Positions 1 through 9,639 of a stretch of DNA of 64,000 nucleotides are shown in pieces. A program made the position numbers and the translations under genes. Under the pieces are notes generated by a model. That model was not told the origin of the DNA. It did no database searches and worked only from the letters and a program-made list of their open reading frames with translations. The first letter of the stretch is position 1. Every line of letters begins with the position of its first letter. Origin of the DNA: Bog-532 sp963805255 (GTDB lineage Bacteria; Actinomycetota; Actinomycetes; Streptosporangiales; Streptosporangiaceae). The stretch is taken from contig CAWDTK010000020.1 of assembly GCA_963805255.1 (NCBI GenBank), forward strand, positions 1 to 64,000, in the 5' to 3' direction.

Positions 1-91
1 CGCTCCCGCAGCTGCACACTCCGGGCAGGAACGCTCGAGGGGGCGTGGGTGACCCGGATTGAGCTGGGTCTCTCTCCCGTAGAGTCGTCCG

Positions 92-384
92 GTGTCTACG
101 CGCTTGATCGGATGGTCCGCTCCCGTCCTGGCGATGCTGATCACGCTGACGCTTGTCGTCTCCGAACTCACGAACGCCGGGCAGCGACGCTGGTGGGCGG
201 CGCACCCGCTGACGACGGACACCGTGGCAGGGCTGCTGGTACTGCTGGTCACAATCCTCTTCCCAACAGCACGAGCCGGCCGTGCAGTGCTTGCAGGAAC
301 ACGCACGACGCCCTACCGTAAGGTCCACAGATTCTGGGGGCTGCCGGCAGCACTGCTGGCAGCCGGCGTGGGGAGGAGTGCGCG
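92..384 (+). pseudogene. N-terminal fragment of a small membrane protein
   Basis: From the GTG at 92 the first ~57 residues form two hydrophobic stretches (about residues 8-25 and 44-57) separated by a short polar loop with RRWW. This resembles the start of two-helix actinobacterial membrane proteins of unknown function. After about base 265 the translation becomes low-complexity and arginine-rich, and the frame runs to a stop at 511 inside the next gene, so the 3' part is probably lost or frameshifted. The end given is approximate. No function is assigned. It could also be a short intact protein, but overlap with the well-supported gene at 385 argues against that. Confidence 0.35.
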
Positions 385-606
385 GTGTCTGAGCACGTTG
401 AGAACGACCTTGACAAGCTCAGGGGTATCGGCCCCAAGTACCGGGAGATCCTCGAGGATATCGGCGTCGCCTCGATCAAGGAGCTGCGTCATCGCAACGC
501 CGCCCACCTGAAGGAGATGATCGAGGAGCGGCACGGGACAGTCGTGGGTCTCTCCGAGCACGAGATGCAGGCCTGGATCGACGAGGCTAAGGCCTTCAAG
601 GAGTAG
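385..606 (+). CDS. small helix-hairpin-helix domain protein
   Basis: A 73-residue acidic/basic protein starts at a GTG preceded by GGGGAGGAG at about 369-377. The segment DKLRGIGPKYREILEDIGV (residues about 9-27) is a classic helix-hairpin-helix of the kind seen in DUF4332 proteins and in C-terminal extensions of ribosomal protein L21 or NuoE-type proteins. The family binds DNA non-specifically or serves as a protein interaction module. The rest is helical and charged, ending in KAFKE. It stands alone and converges on upp. The fold is clear from the motif; the cellular role is unknown. Confidence 0.75.
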   Translation: MSEHVENDLDKLRGIGPKYREILEDIGVASIKELRHRNAAHLKEMIEERHGTVVGLSEHEMQAWIDEAKAFKE

Positions 607-687
607 CCTGACCCGCTGCAAGAGAACGCGATCCTGATGGTCGTCGCGTCGGGATGGCGGCACCGCGGCACGTCGCTGGGCCGCTAG

Positions 688-1350
688 CTAGACCTCGCCG
701 AAGAGGCGGTCGCCGGCGTCGCCCAGGCCCGGGTAGATGTACCCGCGCGAGTCCAGCCGGTCGTCCACCGCCGCAGTGACCACCCGGACCACCGCCGGGG
801 CCGGCGAGCCGCCCGCCGGGCCGTGGCCGGGGAACGCCTCTTCCAGGCGCTTCAGTCCCTCCGGCGCCGCGAGCAGGGCCACCGCCGTGACGGAGGTGAC
901 CCCCCGCCCGGCCAGCATGGCGATCACGGTCTGCAGTGTCCCGCCGGTGGCGAGCATGGGGTCCAGCACGAACGCCTCGCGGCCGGTGAGGTCGGCGGGC
1001 AGCCGGTCGGCGTAGGTGGATGCGACCAGTGACTCCTCGTCGCGGACGAGTCCCACGAAGCCGACGTCGGCCATCGGCAGCAGCCGGATCATGCCGTCGA
1101 GCATGCCAATGCCGGCCCGCAGCACGGGCACAATCAGCGGTGGCGGGCTGCCCAGCTTGACCCCCGCCGCGGTGCCGAGCGGGGTCTGCACGGTGACCGG
1201 CTGGACGCGGATCTCCCGGGTCGCCTCGTAGGCCAGCAGGGTGACGAGTTCGTCGGTGAGCCGCCGGAAGGTCGCCGTCTCGGTGCCCGTGTCCCGCAGC
1301 GCCGTGAGCTTGTGAGTGACCAGCGGGTGATCGATAACCAGTGTCTGCAC
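688..1350 (-). CDS. upp: uracil phosphoribosyltransferase
   Basis: The enzyme converts uracil and PRPP to UMP and pyrophosphate in cytosolic pyrimidine salvage. The 220-residue length is normal for Upp. Diagnostic features are the N-terminal HPLVTHKLTALRD, the RAGIGM segment near residue 80, the PRPP-binding loop VLDPMLATGGT near residue 130, and the C-terminal DRLDSRGYIYPGLGDAGDR uracil/flap motif. The start is GTG at 1350 with no clear ribosome-binding site (CACACTTGACCC precedes it), so a leaderless or weakly initiated message is possible. It is convergent with the helix-hairpin-helix gene and follows the IclR gene on the same strand after 48 bases, but no functional link is evident. Confidence 0.95.
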   Translation of the reverse strand: MQTLVIDHPLVTHKLTALRDTGTETATFRRLTDELVTLLAYEATREIRVQPVTVQTPLGTAAGVKLGSPPPLIVPVLRAGIGMLDGMIRLLPMADVGFVGLVRDEESLVASTYADRLPADLTGREAFVLDPMLATGGTLQTVIAMLAGRGVTSVTAVALLAAPEGLKRLEEAFPGHGPAGGSPAPAVVRVVTAAVDDRLDSRGYIYPGLGDAGDRLFGEV

Positions 1351-1398
1351 GGGTCAAGTGTGGCAGGCCCGCCCCGGCCCCAGGCTGAGACCCAGGGC

Positions 1399-2205
1399 TC
1401 ACAGCGTCCGGCGCGCGGCCGAGGGCCCGGCCGGCTGACCCAGGTCGGCTTCTATGCCGCGGGCCGTCCGCAGCAGCGGCCCGAGCAGGTCGCCGATGAT
1501 GTCCGCGACACTGCGGCGCCCGGCGTGGGTGGAGACGTTGACCGCCGCGATCGCCCGGCCCTCGCTGTCGCGGATCGGCGCCGCGACCGAGCGGAGCCCC
1601 TCCTCGAGTTCCTGGTCCACCAGCGCCCAGCCCTGCGAGCGGATCCGGGACAGCTCCGCCCGCAGCGACGCCGGGTCGGCGATCGTGTGCGGGGTCAGCG
1701 GCAGCAGCGTGGTCGCTGCCAGGTACGCGTCCAGCCAGGCCGGTGGTTTGTCGGCCAGCAGTACCCGGCCCATCGAGGTCGCGTGGGCGGGGAGCCGGGT
1801 GCCGACGCTGATGGCGACGGTCATGATGCGCCGGGTCGGGACGCGGGCGATGCAGACGACGTCGTCCCCGTCGAGCTGCGACACCGATGACGATTCGCGG
1901 ACCTGCTCCACCAGCTGCTCGAGGTGCGGCAGCGCGACTTCCGGCAGGGACAGGCTGGACAGGTAAGCGTAGCCGAGCTCGAGGATCTTCGGCCGCAGCG
2001 AGAACTGGCTGCCCTCCAGCCGCATGTACCCGAGATCCACCAGTGTGTGCAGGAAACGGCGGGCCGCGGCGCGGCTCAGGCCGGTCCGCACCGCCACCCC
2101 GCTGAGGCTGAGTTTCGGGTGTTCCGCGTCGAAGGCACGGATCACGGACAGGCCGCGCTCCAGCGACTGGATGAAGTCTGCGTCGCGAACGCCGTCATCG
2201 CTCAA
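1399..2205 (-). CDS. IclR-family transcriptional regulator (PcaR/PobR-like)
   Basis: I chose the TTG at 2205 because AGGAG lies five bases upstream and the family N-terminus (DFIQSLERGLSVIRAF) follows at once. The longer frame to 2361 adds 52 Arg/Cys-rich residues with no family character. The 268-residue product has an N-terminal winged helix (about residues 10-65, LSLSGVAVRTGLSRAAARRF) and a C-terminal IclR effector domain (about 80-255). Sequence style is closest to the Pca/Pob regulators of aromatic catabolism. The gene is divergent from the aldehyde dehydrogenase at 2390 with 184 bases between, so local control of that gene by an aromatic ligand is a reasonable inference. Confidence 0.88.
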   Translation of the reverse strand: MSDDGVRDADFIQSLERGLSVIRAFDAEHPKLSLSGVAVRTGLSRAAARRFLHTLVDLGYMRLEGSQFSLRPKILELGYAYLSSLSLPEVALPHLEQLVEQVRESSSVSQLDGDDVVCIARVPTRRIMTVAISVGTRLPAHATSMGRVLLADKPPAWLDAYLAATTLLPLTPHTIADPASLRAELSRIRSQGWALVDQELEEGLRSVAAPIRDSEGRAIAAVNVSTHAGRRSVADIIGDLLGPLLRTARGIEADLGQPAGPSAARRTL

Positions 2206-2389
2206 CGGGACTCCTGATCGTGAAAACGCCCGCGCGAGCGGGCGTGCGCACAACGAACATACGCGCCGGGCGCCAGGGGGAGGAATCTCCCGGCCAGTCC
2301 TTTGACACCGCTGACCCTTCCCCCTAAGTTCGCCAACAGAACCTTCGTGCGTAGAACGCACACCACTGCAGCCAGCTTACGGAGCAGTC

Positions 2390-3847
2390 ATGGCACTCAT
2401 GGACGAGTCAGCGTGGCGGGGCAAGATCTTCCTTGGCGGCTGGACCGCCGGCGGGGGCGGCGACGCCCCGGTCATCGAGCCCGCGACCGGACGGGAGATC
2501 GGGAGGGTGGGCATGGCCACGCCCGCCGACGTGGCCCGCGCCGCGCAGGTCGCCGCGGCCGCCCAGGCCGGCTGGGCCGTGCGGCCGCACACCGAGCGGT
2601 CCGCCATCCTCCGGAAAGCCGCCGGCCTCTGGCTGGCCAGCGCCCAAGAGATCGAGCCGTGGGGGATCCGGGAAAACGGCAAGATCCCGCCCGCCATGCG
2701 GTTCGAGACGCACGTGGCCACCGAAGAGATCTACGAGGCGGCCACCCTGCCCTCGCGGCCCTACGGTGAGCTGCTGCCCAGCGAGCAGCCCCGGCTCAGC
2801 TTCGCCGAACGCGTCCCGGCCGGTGTGGTCGGCGTGATCGCGCCGTTCAACTTCCCGCAGATCCTGTCCATCCGCTCGGTCGCCCCCGCGCTGGCGCTGG
2901 GCAACGCGGTCATCCTCAAGCCGGACCCGCGCACCGCCGTCTCCGGCGGGGTCGTGCTGGCGCGCGTCTTCGCGGAGGCCGGGCTGCCGGACGGGCTGCT
3001 GCACGTGCTGCCCGGCGGCGTGGACGTCGGCGAGGCCCTGGTCACCGAACCGCTCGTCAGGATCATCTCCTTCACCGGGTCCACCGCCGCGGGCCGCCGC
3101 GTCGGCGAGCTGGCGGCCCGGCACCTCAAGCGCGTCCACCTGGAGCTGGGCGGCAACTCCGCGCTCATCGTGCTGGACGACGCGGACCTGGACCGGGCGG
3201 TGTCGGCGGGGGCCTGGGGCTCGTTCCTGCACCAGGGGCAGATCTGCATGACCACCGGGCGGCACCTGGTGCAGCAGGACATCTACCAGGACTACGTGAG
3301 CCGCCTGGCTGGCAAGGCCAGCCATCTCCCGGTCGGCGACCCGGCCACCGAGCAGGTCGCGCTCGGGCCGATCATCGACGAGCGGCAGCGCGACAAGGTG
3401 CATGACCTGGTCACCGCCAGCGTGAGCGCGGGCGCCCGGCTGGCCGCGGGCGGCACCTTCGAGGGGCTGTTCTACCGGCCGACCGTGCTGGCCGACGTCG
3501 CGCCGCAGATGCCCGCGTACGCCAGCGAGGTGTTCGGCCCGGTGGCACCGGTCGTCCCGTTCGCCACCCCGGACGAGGCGGCCAAGCTCGCCGCCGACAG
3601 CGAATACGGCCTCTCGCTCGGCATCCTCACGGGTGACGTGATGCGCGGTCTCGACCTGGCCCGCCGCATCCCCACCGGGATCGTGCACATCAACGACCAG
3701 ACCGTCGACGACGAGCCGAACATCCCCTTCGGCGGCCTGCTCGCCTCGGGCACCGGGGCCCGCTTGGGCGGCGCCGCGAACATCGATGCGTTCACCGAGA
3801 CCCGCTGGGTGACGGTCCGCGGCGACATCACCCCGTACCCCTTCTAG
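2390..3847 (+). CDS. NAD(P)+-dependent aldehyde dehydrogenase, benzaldehyde/vanillin type
   Basis: This 485-residue member of the aldehyde dehydrogenase superfamily oxidises an aldehyde to the acid in the cytosol. The active-site Cys286 (GQICMTTGR), general-base Glu252 (LELGGN) and PFNFPQ cofactor loop are present. The GQICMTT context and the C-terminal HINDQTVDDEPNIPFGG are typical of benzaldehyde/vanillin/salicylaldehyde dehydrogenases. The ATG at 2390 has GGAG about 6 bases upstream. One oddity is PDPRTAVSGG where most relatives have PS/AE near the cofactor site. The divergent IclR regulator supports a role in aromatic aldehyde use. The exact substrate cannot be told. Its stop overlaps the tail of the opposing gene within CTAG. 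Confidence 0.92.
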   Translation: MALMDESAWRGKIFLGGWTAGGGGDAPVIEPATGREIGRVGMATPADVARAAQVAAAAQAGWAVRPHTERSAILRKAAGLWLASAQEIEPWGIRENGKIPPAMRFETHVATEEIYEAATLPSRPYGELLPSEQPRLSFAERVPAGVVGVIAPFNFPQILSIRSVAPALALGNAVILKPDPRTAVSGGVVLARVFAEAGLPDGLLHVLPGGVDVGEALVTEPLVRIISFTGSTAAGRRVGELAARHLKRVHLELGGNSALIVLDDADLDRAVSAGAWGSFLHQGQICMTTGRHLVQQDIYQDYVSRLAGKASHLPVGDPATEQVALGPIIDERQRDKVHDLVTASVSAGARLAAGGTFEGLFYRPTVLADVAPQMPAYASEVFGPVAPVVPFATPDEAAKLAADSEYGLSLGILTGDVMRGLDLARRIPTGIVHINDQTVDDEPNIPFGGLLASGTGARLGGAANIDAFTETRWVTVRGDITPYPF

Positions 3848-5371
3848 GCGCCGCCGATGACCAGGATGAGGACCCAGGTCGGCCGCTGCGCGGCAGCATA
3901 TTGGCCTGAGCGGGTAACCGGGATCGTGCTGAGCAGATAACCCGAGGCCGGCGTGGTGCCGGGGCCCGCGGGCCCGGGCGCGCAGCGCGGACAGCGCCGC
4001 CTGCACGCCGGTCTCGGTGAGCGTGAGCGGCTCCCGGGAGGCGCGCCCGGTGTAGAGCAGGTGCAGCGCCCACAGCCGGTGCCGGAGCCCGTGGATCTCG
4101 CGGCGCACGGCGTCGCTGAGCCCCCCGCGCGACGTCCAGCCTTCCTCGGTGTGGATCCGGGTCAGGTGCCGGGTCAGCTCCTCATACCCAGCCGGTCCGC
4201 TGACCAGCAGGAACAGCAGGCTGGCCTCGCGGACGGCCGCCGCGAAGTCCGGTCGCGCGCTGTCGCCCTCGCCGATCACGGCGGCGGTGCCGATCCGCCA
4301 CCGGGCCGTGCGGTCCTCGGTCATCAGCCGTCCGGTCCGGGTCAGCAGCAGGCTGATGCCGCTGCGGCGGATCGCGCCCATGTCGCCCTGGGCCAGCCCG
4401 CGCAGGGTGTGCAGCGGGAACACGTCGAGTTCCTGCTTCAGCGCGCCGGCCATCTGATCGCGCCAGCCGAACATGTCCACGGCCTCGGTGACCAGTGCGG
4501 GCGGGATGTAGTGCCGGGCGGTCAGCCGCAAGCCCGCGTCCGCGTGCCCGAGCAGCCAGCCCAGGGTGGGCAGTGCGTCGTCCGGCGCGATCGTCTCCTC
4601 CAGCAGGCGGGGCAGCACCGCGGCCGCAAGCCGGGAACGCTCGCCCGGGCGGCTGTTGGCCCACGCATCCATCCGTTCGGTATGAATCCGGGCCAGCCAC
4701 GTCCCGCCGGCCCCGGGCGCGTGGTGGGCGCCCGTGCGGTGCCGTCCCGGCTCGCTGCGGCCCTCGGGGGCCGGGTGCCCGCCCGCCGGGTGCCCGTACG
4801 CCGCGTCATTCCTGCCCGTCTGGCCGTCACGGGCTGGGGGAGGCGTAGTGAGCCAGCGGTCGATCAGCGCGGTGCGCTTGGCCCGCCAGCCGCGGCTCCC
4901 GGCCGGCAGCTCACCCGAGGCGATCGCGAGCTCGACGGCGGCGGCGCACGCGTCGTAGGCGGCCCGCTCGTCCGGGCCCATCACCGATCCCCAGGCCAGC
5001 AGGCCGGTGTCGGACGGCGCGGTGCTGGAGTTCTCCACGGCGTCCGCGTACGCGGCGATGCCCGCCTCGTGGCCGTCGCTGTAGGCGGCGAGAATTTTCT
5101 CGGTGGCCGGGCACATGCAGACCTCGGCGTAGCGTTCCATGCCGACCATGGAGAACAGCCGGCCGAGGGCGCGGGTCACCGCGATGAGCTCAGCGGTCGT
5201 CATGGGCCATTTGACCGGGAGGGCGTACCAGACGAATTCCTGCAGCTTGAGCTGGGAAACTGTCTCCAGCCCTGCACCGTTGGTGAGCCAGCTGAGCGCG
5301 GCCTTCGCCTCGTCCGCCGCCTCCGGGTCCTCTCTCGCCAGCGCGCTGAGGGCCTGGGCCTCGGTCATCAT
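3844..5371 (-). CDS. conserved hypothetical protein interrupted by one frameshift
   Basis: The frame from the ATG at 5371 gives an acidic helical protein (start MMTEAQALSALAREDPEAA, then WLTNGAGLETVSQ) well into the 4.0-kb region. It then continues open, antisense to the aldehyde dehydrogenase, for hundreds of codons, which is an artefact of high GC. A shift by one base around 3955-3985, within a run of GC repeats, restores a natural ending (GYLLSTIPVTRSGQYAAAQR...VLILVIGGA) with a TAG at 3844-3846 that overlaps the opposing gene's stop. The intended product is about 509 residues with an internal low-complexity linker near 4700-4830. I do not recognise the family. The frameshift may be real or a sequencing error. 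Confidence 0.6.
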
Positions 5372-5452
5372 GCGGCCAGTTTGCCGCAGGAATACCCCGG
5401 GCGGCTAGACGGGGATTCCAGCCGTACCACAGGTTTCCGGCACAATGACCGG

Positions 5453-6301
5453 GTGACGGGAATCTACGACGAGCCGGAGATGTACGAGCTCGCCTGCGCC
5501 TACCGCGACGTCCACGGTGAGGTCGACGCCCTGGAACGCTGGTTCGTGCGGCACGCCGCGCGGGACCCGCGGGCCCCGCGGGCCCCCCAGGCCCCCCGGG
5601 CCGCCCACGGCGGGGCGGACTCGCCGGGCCGGGGGAACCCCGGGTCGGTGCTGGAGCTCGCGGCCGGTCCGGCGGAGCACGCCCTGGAACTGGCCCGGCG
5701 CGGCGTCAGCGCGGTCGCCCTGGACCTGAGCCCAGCGATGTGCGCCCGGGCCCGCGACAAGGCGCAGCGGGAGGGGCTCGGGCTGGAGGTCGTGCACGCC
5801 GACATGCGCGACTTCGACCTCTCGCGCCGATTCGACCTGCTCATCACGATGCTGAACTCCGTGTGCCACCTGATGAATCTCGATGACCTGGTGGCGCACC
5901 TCCGGGCGGCGGCCGCGCACACCGCGCCCGGAGGGCTCTACGTCATGGAGCTGGCGCACCCGGCGGACTTCCTGACCATGGTGCCGCGGACCAGTTCCGA
6001 GTGGGACAGCGACCTCGGCGCCCGGAACGTGCACGTGCGCTGGGGCGGCGCCGACGACGCGATCGACCCGGTCACCCAGGTGACCAGGGAACACGTACTG
6101 GTCACCGTGCGCGACGCGGCGGGCTCCCGGACTCTCACCGACCTGGTGCCGAACCGGTTCTGGACCGGCACGGAGGTCACCGCGGCCGTCCGGCTGGCGG
6201 GCGGCTTCACGGTGGCCGGATGCTACGGCGACTTCGCCGACGGGGTCAGCCTGTCCGCGAAGGAGGCCTGGCGCATGGTCTTCGTCCTGCGCCGGGACTG
6301 A
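5453..6301 (+). CDS. class I SAM-dependent methyltransferase
   Basis: The product of 282 residues has the Rossmann motif I VLELAAGPAEHALEL at about residues 65-80, an acidic motif II (VALDLS), motif III (VVHADMRDFDL) and a motif IV-like DLLITMLNSVCHL, which together define a SAM methyltransferase. The GTG at 5453 begins the family-like VTGIYDEPEMYELAC. Reading the frame further upstream only adds shadow sequence. A run of RAP/QAP repeats (residues about 40-48) precedes the SAM domain and is probably a flexible linker. The acceptor substrate is unknown. It is divergent from the unknown gene at 5371 across an 81-base gap. Confidence 0.88.
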   Translation: MTGIYDEPEMYELACAYRDVHGEVDALERWFVRHAARDPRAPRAPQAPRAAHGGADSPGRGNPGSVLELAAGPAEHALELARRGVSAVALDLSPAMCARARDKAQREGLGLEVVHADMRDFDLSRRFDLLITMLNSVCHLMNLDDLVAHLRAAAAHTAPGGLYVMELAHPADFLTMVPRTSSEWDSDLGARNVHVRWGGADDAIDPVTQVTREHVLVTVRDAAGSRTLTDLVPNRFWTGTEVTAAVRLAGGFTVAGCYGDFADGVSLSAKEAWRMVFVLRRD

Positions 6302-6378
6302 TCCCGGTCACGACGTGTCCGCACGATGCCCCTGCTTCCCGCCGGGTTGTCCTGCGCCGGTAGCAGACCGGCCGACGG

Positions 6379-7533
6379 TCAGGCACCCGGCACCGGGTAG
6401 CGGAGCAGCGCGCCGATGTCGTCGCGCAGCGGGGTCTCCCCGGCCGGGACCATGAACAGCTCGGCGTCCGTCCCGGTTACGGCGCGGACCAGTGCGGCGT
6501 CCAGCCGGTCCCGGTGCACGTCGCTCACGCCGCGGTCGCGCAGGTCCTGCTCGGACAGGCCCACGTCGGCCAGCGTGGGGCCGATCCAGGCCGGCGCGCC
6601 AGACCAGGTCGGCCGCCAGGCTGGCCCGGGCGTGTCCGGATCGCCGGCCAGGTAGTCGCCGCTGAGGAACAGTTCGGAGACCTGCCCGTCGCGTAGCGCG
6701 GCTACCGTCTCGGCCAGGCCCTCGGACGCGCCGCCCGCGCCGAGCTGGTTGTGGAACGTCTCCAGCCGCCGCCGGCAGTCGGCGTCCTCCAGTTCGTGCA
6801 GCGTGCGCTCGGCCGCCGCGGCCAGCTCGGCGGAGTCCACCGGTACCTCGCGATCCACGATGACGGCCTTGCTGGCCAGGTTGGCGGGCAGCTTGCCGAC
6901 CAGCATGGCCCGGGCCCGCACGTCGCCGGCCACGATGATCGCCTCGGGCACGGCGCCGGCGGCCGCGCTCACCACCGCGCCGGCGAGCTCCTTGGCGTTG
7001 ATCTCCCAGGCCTCCTCGGTGGACCGCTGGTGTTCCAGCTGCGCCCAGCCGCCCGCCCTGGTCTTGTGGATGGGCCAGCCGGTCCCCTCGACGGTTTCCT
7101 TGGTGACGTCGTCGGCGTTGCGGACGGCGAGGATGTCGCCGCCGGCCCTGGTCGCGCTGACCAGCAGGTGCGGCGGCCGCGGCGGGGACTGGATGAGCAG
7201 CGGCAGCAGGTCCGGCAGCCGGGCCCAGCGGGCCATCTCGCGCAGCGGCACCGCGGGCAGCCGCACCGCCAGCGGCACAGTGCCGTGCTGGCCGAACGCC
7301 GCCGTGCCCGGGGCCGTCAGGCCGGGACCGATCAGCACTTCACCCAGCGCGTCCAGGGTCGCCGCGTCCGCTCCGGCCTGGGACAGCTCCGCACGCAGGT
7401 CGCGCCAGCGGATTTCCACCGCCTTGGCCTCCGGTCCACGGCCCGACCCCGACGTGCCGAGGTACACGGAAGCAAAGCCGTCCGCGTTATTGCCCGCGTT
7501 CGCATACAGCGGGCGAAGGAACGTCAGCTCCAC
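6379..7533 (-). CDS. baeRF2-type protein (Rv2629-like, Vms1/eRF1-related)
   Basis: The 384-residue protein begins MELTFLRPLYANAG and carries IEIRWRDLR-like, DADDVTKETVEGTGWPIHK-like and NAKELAG segments found in the actinobacterial Rv2629 group. That group is classed as a bacterial archaeo-eukaryotic release factor (baeRF) family related to eRF1 domain 2 and Vms1. The C-terminal half (about 190-384) has the ribosomal L7Ae/eRF3-like portion with FLSGDYLAG. Established family ideas place such proteins near ribosome rescue or hypoxia response, but no catalytic activity can be read from sequence alone. It is monocistronic, with convergent and divergent neighbours. Confidence 0.75.
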   Translation of the reverse strand: MELTFLRPLYANAGNNADGFASVYLGTSGSGRGPEAKAVEIRWRDLRAELSQAGADAATLDALGEVLIGPGLTAPGTAAFGQHGTVPLAVRLPAVPLREMARWARLPDLLPLLIQSPPRPPHLLVSATRAGGDILAVRNADDVTKETVEGTGWPIHKTRAGGWAQLEHQRSTEEAWEINAKELAGAVVSAAAGAVPEAIIVAGDVRARAMLVGKLPANLASKAVIVDREVPVDSAELAAAAERTLHELEDADCRRRLETFHNQLGAGGASEGLAETVAALRDGQVSELFLSGDYLAGDPDTPGPAWRPTWSGAPAWIGPTLADVGLSEQDLRDRGVSDVHRDRLDAALVRAVTGTDAELFMVPAGETPLRDDIGALLRYPVPGA

Positions 7534-7666
7534 CTACGGTCGCCTCCTCGTGCCGGACCTGGGGCTCTTCTCGCGCGGGTCCATACCGTCCCCTTCCGCT
7601 GGATTCCGCGTCAGCTTATCCTGCACACATTCCGGGCCCGGTGGACTCGGGGAGGAGGGCGCGCGG

Positions 7667-9337
7667 ATGGCGAAAGCGCTGGTATTGGTAAACGGGCGAA
7701 TGTGGTCCCCGGACGGCGCGGGCGCCGGCTGCGACGCGATCGTCGTGAGGGACGGGCGAATTACCGCGGTGACCAGATCCGCCGAGGCGCGCGAGCTGGC
7801 CGGCCCCGGGGCGAACGTGATCGACCTGAAGGGACGGCTGGTCATCCCGGCGTTTGGCGATGCGCACGTCCATCCCGTCGGCGGCGGCCTCGAAAGCCTC
7901 CGCTGCACTCTCGCTGGCCAGCGCAGCCGCCCCGAATATCTTGGCATCGTCGCCGAATATGCCCGCACCCTCGGGCCAGAGGACTGGGTGCTCGGCGGCG
8001 GCTGGTCCATGGAGGCGTTCCCGGGCGGGATCCCCTTGGCCGCCGACCTGGAAGCGGTCGCCGCCGGCCGTCCCGTCTTCCTGCCGAACCGCAGCCATCA
8101 CAGCGCCTGGGTCAGCTCGGCGGCGCTCGCCCGGGCCGGGATCACCAGGGACACACCGGACCCCGCCGACGGCCGGATCGAGCGCGATGAGCGGGGCGAG
8201 CCCTCCGGCGCGCTGCACGATGGGGCGATGCGGCTGGTCTCGCGCGTCGTCCCGGTCCCGTCGGCCGCCGACCTCGCCGCCGGGCTCCGTGCGGGTCAGG
8301 CCCACCTGCACTCGCTGGGCGTCACGCACTGGCAGGACGCCACCGTCGGTGAGGCACCGGACATCGCGATTCCGGACGCCTACGGCACCTACCGCGCGGC
8401 CGCGGCCGAGGGCTGGCTGACCGCAAACGTCAGCGCGGCCCTGTGGTGGGACCGGACCCGCGACGCCAGCCAGATCGCCGATCTGCTCGGCCGGCGTGAG
8501 CACGCGGCGTCGGGGCGGTTCCGCGCCACCTCCATCAAGATCATGATGGACGGGGTGTGTGAGACGCTGACCGCGGCGATGACCGAGCCCTACGAGGGCC
8601 GTCCGGCCGGGCACGAGGACCGCGGCAGCCTGTTCGTGTCGCCGGAGGAAGTCGCCGAGGCCGTGCACCTGCTCAGCCGGGAGGGGTTCCAGGTTCACTT
8701 TCACGCACTCGGGGACCGGGCCGTGCACGTAGCCCTCGACGCGCTCGCCCACGCGCTCGCCCAGGCGGGCGGGCGGTCCGCCGGCCTGCGGCACCACCTG
8801 GCACATCTCCAGTTCATCCGCCCGGATGACCTGGACCGGTTCCGCGAGCTCGGCGCGGTGGCCAACTTCCAGCCGCTGTGGGCCTGTCACAATCCGCAGA
8901 TGGACGACCTCACGCTGCCCATCGTCGGCCCGGAACGCGCCACGTGGCAGTACCGGATCGGCACGCTCGCCCGCCGCGGTACACGGATCGCGTTTAGCAG
9001 CGACTGGCCGGTGTCGAGCGCGGACCCGTTGCAGGAGATCCACGTCGCAGTCAACCGGCGGCTGTCCGAACGGATCGGAAAACCGGGCACGGCCGAAACG
9101 GACCGGCCGTTCCTCCCGGACGAGGCCGTCACTGTCGCGCAGGCCCTCACCGCGTTCACCGCGGGCGTCGCCTACGTCAACCACCGCGAGGCGGACCTCG
9201 GTTCGCTGCGGCCCGGCCACCTGGCCGATATCGCGGTGCTCGACCACGACATTCTCACCATCCCGCCCGGCGAGATCGGCAGCACCCGGGTCGACCTGAC
9301 CATCGCCGGCGGCGAGTTCGTGCACGGGGAGGAATAG
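7667..9337 (+). CDS. amidohydrolase, YtcJ/N-acyl-D-amino-acid-like family 3
   Basis: The ATG at 7667 is preceded by GGAGGAGGG (7651-7659). The 556-residue product has the metal-binding DAHVHPVGG (Asp65, His67, His69), a mid-protein HFHALGDRAVH and the catalytic Asp446 in FSSDWPVSS, in the order expected for the amidohydrolase_3 family. The C-terminus (LRPGHLADIAVLDHDI...) is the usual composite beta-sandwich closing strand. These are cytosolic metal-dependent hydrolases of C-N bonds; the physiological substrate of YtcJ-type members is mostly unknown. The frame extends far upstream as a shadow of the opposing gene, so the start is taken from the ribosome-binding site and family N-terminus (ALVLVNGRMWSPDG). 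Confidence 0.9.
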   Translation: MAKALVLVNGRMWSPDGAGAGCDAIVVRDGRITAVTRSAEARELAGPGANVIDLKGRLVIPAFGDAHVHPVGGGLESLRCTLAGQRSRPEYLGIVAEYARTLGPEDWVLGGGWSMEAFPGGIPLAADLEAVAAGRPVFLPNRSHHSAWVSSAALARAGITRDTPDPADGRIERDERGEPSGALHDGAMRLVSRVVPVPSAADLAAGLRAGQAHLHSLGVTHWQDATVGEAPDIAIPDAYGTYRAAAAEGWLTANVSAALWWDRTRDASQIADLLGRREHAASGRFRATSIKIMMDGVCETLTAAMTEPYEGRPAGHEDRGSLFVSPEEVAEAVHLLSREGFQVHFHALGDRAVHVALDALAHALAQAGGRSAGLRHHLAHLQFIRPDDLDRFRELGAVANFQPLWACHNPQMDDLTLPIVGPERATWQYRIGTLARRGTRIAFSSDWPVSSADPLQEIHVAVNRRLSERIGKPGTAETDRPFLPDEAVTVAQALTAFTAGVAYVNHREADLGSLRPGHLADIAVLDHDILTIPPGEIGSTRVDLTIAGGEFVHGEE

Positions 9338-9339
9338 CC

Positions 9340-9632
9340 CCTTTGCGGCCTTTATGGCTGGTCGAGGCGTATTCGGGTGGTTTGGAACCGCCTGGAAGGC
9401 GGAAAAATGCCTTGCTGCCCGGATCGAGCCCATCGTGCGCGGCCAGGTCGTTAATCCGCTCGGCAGCTTCCCGCAGCGTCCACCCGTGGGTGTGCCACCA
9501 GGCCTTCCGCGGCCGCATCCGGTAGCTGCGGCTGAACTCCGCAGCTATCGCGGCATCGACGTTCCCCTCTGCGCGCATGCGCTGGCGGAGGTCCTTCTGC
9601 TCCGCCCGCCCGCTGAGTTTCGGACTGGCCAT
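9340..9632 (-). pseudogene. 5' fragment of an XRE/HTH-type regulator gene
   Basis: From ATG 9632 the translation reads MASPKLSGRAEQKDLRQRMRAEG, then SYRMRPRKAWWHTHGWTLREAAERIND. This matches the N-terminal ~80 residues of a large Streptomyces-type regulator family that normally continues for hundreds of residues. Here similarity fades near residue 85, and the frame runs into the 3' end of the amidohydrolase gene on the other strand with no sign of the rest. I read it as a truncated gene left by a deletion. The end coordinate is where recognisable sequence stops. Confidence 0.55.
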
Positions 9633-9639
9633 GGCGCGG

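Noticed and set aside
2408..3843. Long minus-strand open frame antisense to the aldehyde dehydrogenase, continuous with the gene at 3844-5371
   Set aside because: The translation here is His/Gly/Arg-rich without domain character, as expected for the antisense of a high-GC gene. A natural C-terminus exists in the next frame at 3844.
3953..5452. Plus-strand extension upstream of the methyltransferase
   Set aside because: Composition is that of a shadow of the opposite gene; the family N-terminus begins at the GTG at 5453.
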